The notes under the pieces are model-generated. The model was not told the origin of the DNA. It saw only the letters and a list, made by a program, of their open reading frames with translations, and ran no database searches. 6,372 nt of DNA from positions 1 through 6,372 of the forward strand of contig CALEKY010000100.1 in the NCBI GenBank assembly GCA_937902995.1, written 5' to 3'. The position numbers and the translations under genes are program-made. Below, piece by piece: positions 5,018 through 6,372 of this stretch. This DNA comes from an uncultured Sinobacteraceae bacterium. Lineage in GTDB: Bacteria; Pseudomonadota; Gammaproteobacteria; Steroidobacterales; Steroidobacteraceae. Position 1 is the stretch's first letter. Each line of letters starts with the position of its first letter.

Positions 5018-6372
5018 ATGGCAACGCGCATTTCGCGTAGGGATTTCGCAAAGGCGGCTGCGCTCTCGCCCATTGTCCTCGCAGGGTGCGGGCGAGGTCA
5101 GCCGAACGAAGGATCGGCCAACGCTACGCAAGATGCACCAGCACCCACTCGGCGGGATGGCGCGTTTCCGCAGGGCTTCTTATGGGGCGTTGCAACCTCC
5201 GCGTACCAGATCGAGGGCGCATGGAACGAGGACGGCAAGGGGCCATCCATTTGGGATACGTACGCACATACTCCCGGTAAGATCGCCAACGGCGATACAG
5301 GCGATGTCGCCAACGATCACTATCATCGCTACAAGGAGGATGTTGCGCTGATGAGGGACATCGGCACGACGGCATACCGGTTCTCGATCTCATGGCCGCG
5401 GATCTTTCCTCAGGGGACCGGCCAGCCGAATCCGAAGGGAGTCGACTTCTACAGTCGCCTGGTCGATGAGCTGAAAGCCGCGGGCATCGAGCCCTTCGCA
5501 ACGCTCTATCACTGGGATCTGCCGCAGACGCTGCAGGACAAGGGAGGGTGGCAGTCGCGCGATACGGCGCAGGCGTTTGCCGACTATGCGGGTTACGTGG
5601 CGGAGAAACTCTCCGATCGTATTCGCCATTTTTTCACGATCAACGAGTTCCGCTCGTTTACAGAGGCCGGCTACAAAGGTTTCGAGATCCCGGCGCCGGG
5701 TGGAACTCGAACCATCTTTCTCGCGCCGGGCCTGAAGTTGCCGTCGCAGGAATTCCATCAAGTATGTCACCACGCAGTGCTCGCTCACGGCCTGGCCGTT
5801 CAGGCGATTCGCGCCAGAGGGCGACAGGGAACGAAGGTCGGACCGGCAGAAAACATTGAAGTCGCCGTGCCCTTGATCGAGAGCCCAGAGCACATCAAAG
5901 CTGCCGAGGCGGCGACTCGCGAACTAAACGCGCCGTATCTCACGGTCATGCTGGAAGGGCGCTACACAGATGCTTATCTAGAGAGAACCGGGAGGGACGC
6001 ACCCAACTTCACGGACGACGATCTGAAGATCATCGCAAGTCCGCTCGACTTCGTCGGCATCAATGTCTACACCGGCAAGACGTACGTGTTGGCGTCGGAT
6101 CGGGCGCCCGGCTGGCACGAGGTGGGCTTCTCCAAAGGTCATGCGAAGGCGGCGATCTCGAATGTTCCGCTAGGCCCTACATCGCTTTACTGGGCCCCGA
6201 AGTTCGTGCAGTCACTCTGGAAGGCGAAGGAGATCTACATCACCGAGAATGGCTGCGCGAGCGAGGATGTGCTCGCGGAAGACGGTCAGGTATACGACAC
6301 GGAGCGCATCATGTTCTTGCGCGCCTATCTCACGCAGCTGCAACGTGCGACTGCCGACGGCGTGCCGGTCAA
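5018..6372 (+). CDS. GH1 beta-glucosidase with Tat signal and lipobox, 3' end missing (451 residues visible)
   Basis: GH1 enzymes hydrolyse beta-glucosides, beta-galactosides and similar glycosides with retention. The frame stays open from ATG 5018 to the right edge, so the C-terminus is cut off; by family length only a few dozen residues should be missing, including the usual DNFEW region. The N-terminus SRRDFAK (residues 6-12) fits the twin-arginine consensus and is followed by a short hydrophobic stretch and the lipobox LAGC with Cys24, predicting Tat export and lipid anchoring. A polar linker covers about residues 25-50. The barrel starts with FLWGVATSAYQIEGA (54-68), a clean match to the family N-terminal signature, then YHWDLPQ (164-170), TINEF with acid/base Glu210, VGINVYTG, and ITENGC with nucleophile Glu410. 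The oddity is Phe211, where NEP is the usual motif. Lipidated Cys24 is followed by Gly, not Asp, so retention in the inner membrane by that rule is not indicated. It is the last visible gene of the porin/GH3 set; beta-glucosidase is likely, other beta-glycosidase activity possible. Confidence 0.95.
   Translation, partial: MATRISRRDFAKAAALSPIVLAGCGRGQPNEGSANATQDAPAPTRRDGAFPQGFLWGVATSAYQIEGAWNEDGKGPSIWDTYAHTPGKIANGDTGDVANDHYHRYKEDVALMRDIGTTAYRFSISWPRIFPQGTGQPNPKGVDFYSRLVDELKAAGIEPFATLYHWDLPQTLQDKGGWQSRDTAQAFADYAGYVAEKLSDRIRHFFTINEFRSFTEAGYKGFEIPAPGGTRTIFLAPGLKLPSQEFHQVCHHAVLAHGLAVQAIRARGRQGTKVGPAENIEVAVPLIESPEHIKAAEAATRELNAPYLTVMLEGRYTDAYLERTGRDAPNFTDDDLKIIASPLDFVGINVYTGKTYVLASDRAPGWHEVGFSKGHAKAAISNVPLGPTSLYWAPKFVQSLWKAKEIYITENGCASEDVLAEDGQVYDTERIMFLRAYLTQLQRATADGVPV

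Overview
The window looks like chromosomal DNA of a GC-rich Gram-negative bacterium. The evidence is a predicted outer-membrane porin with a Sec signal peptide and a C-terminal phenylalanine, a Sec-exported glycosidase, and a Tat-type lipoprotein glycosidase. The general look of the proteins suggests a proteobacterium, perhaps a gammaproteobacterium of the Xanthomonadales/Steroidobacter type. That placement is a weak impression from memory, not a measurement.

Layout: everything convincing is on the + strand. (1) Positions 2-1093 hold the C-terminal ~363 residues of an uncharacterised protein whose start lies off the left edge. (2) Positions 1094-1432 are a 339-bp gap with only weak signals. 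(3) Positions 1433-2666 encode an OprB-type carbohydrate porin, but the reading frame is broken twice, near 1615 and near 2208. Each break behaves like a single lost base, and restoring both gives a clean protein of about 411 residues. (4) Positions 2753-4972 encode a secreted GH3 beta-glucosidase of 739 residues behind a strong Shine-Dalgarno sequence. (5) From 5018 to the right edge runs a GH1 beta-glucosidase (451 residues visible, C-terminus cut off). It carries both a twin-arginine motif and a lipobox.

The last three genes are spaced 86 and 45 bp apart in one direction and read as a transcription unit for uptake and hydrolysis of beta-linked oligosaccharides or beta-glucosides such as cellobiose. 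In this picture the porin admits small sugars through the outer membrane, the soluble periplasmic GH3 enzyme removes terminal glucose, and the membrane-anchored GH1 enzyme does related work outside the cytoplasm. The substrate is inferred from family, not shown. No inner-membrane transporter or regulator is visible in the window.

Points most worth a second look are the doubly frameshifted porin between intact partner genes, the GH1 acid/base motif reading NEF rather than the usual NEP, the Tat-plus-lipobox export signal on a GH1 enzyme, and the short perfect inverted repeats placed right after the porin and GH3 stop codons. I found no CRISPR array, tRNA, rRNA, transposase or clearly new type of system.
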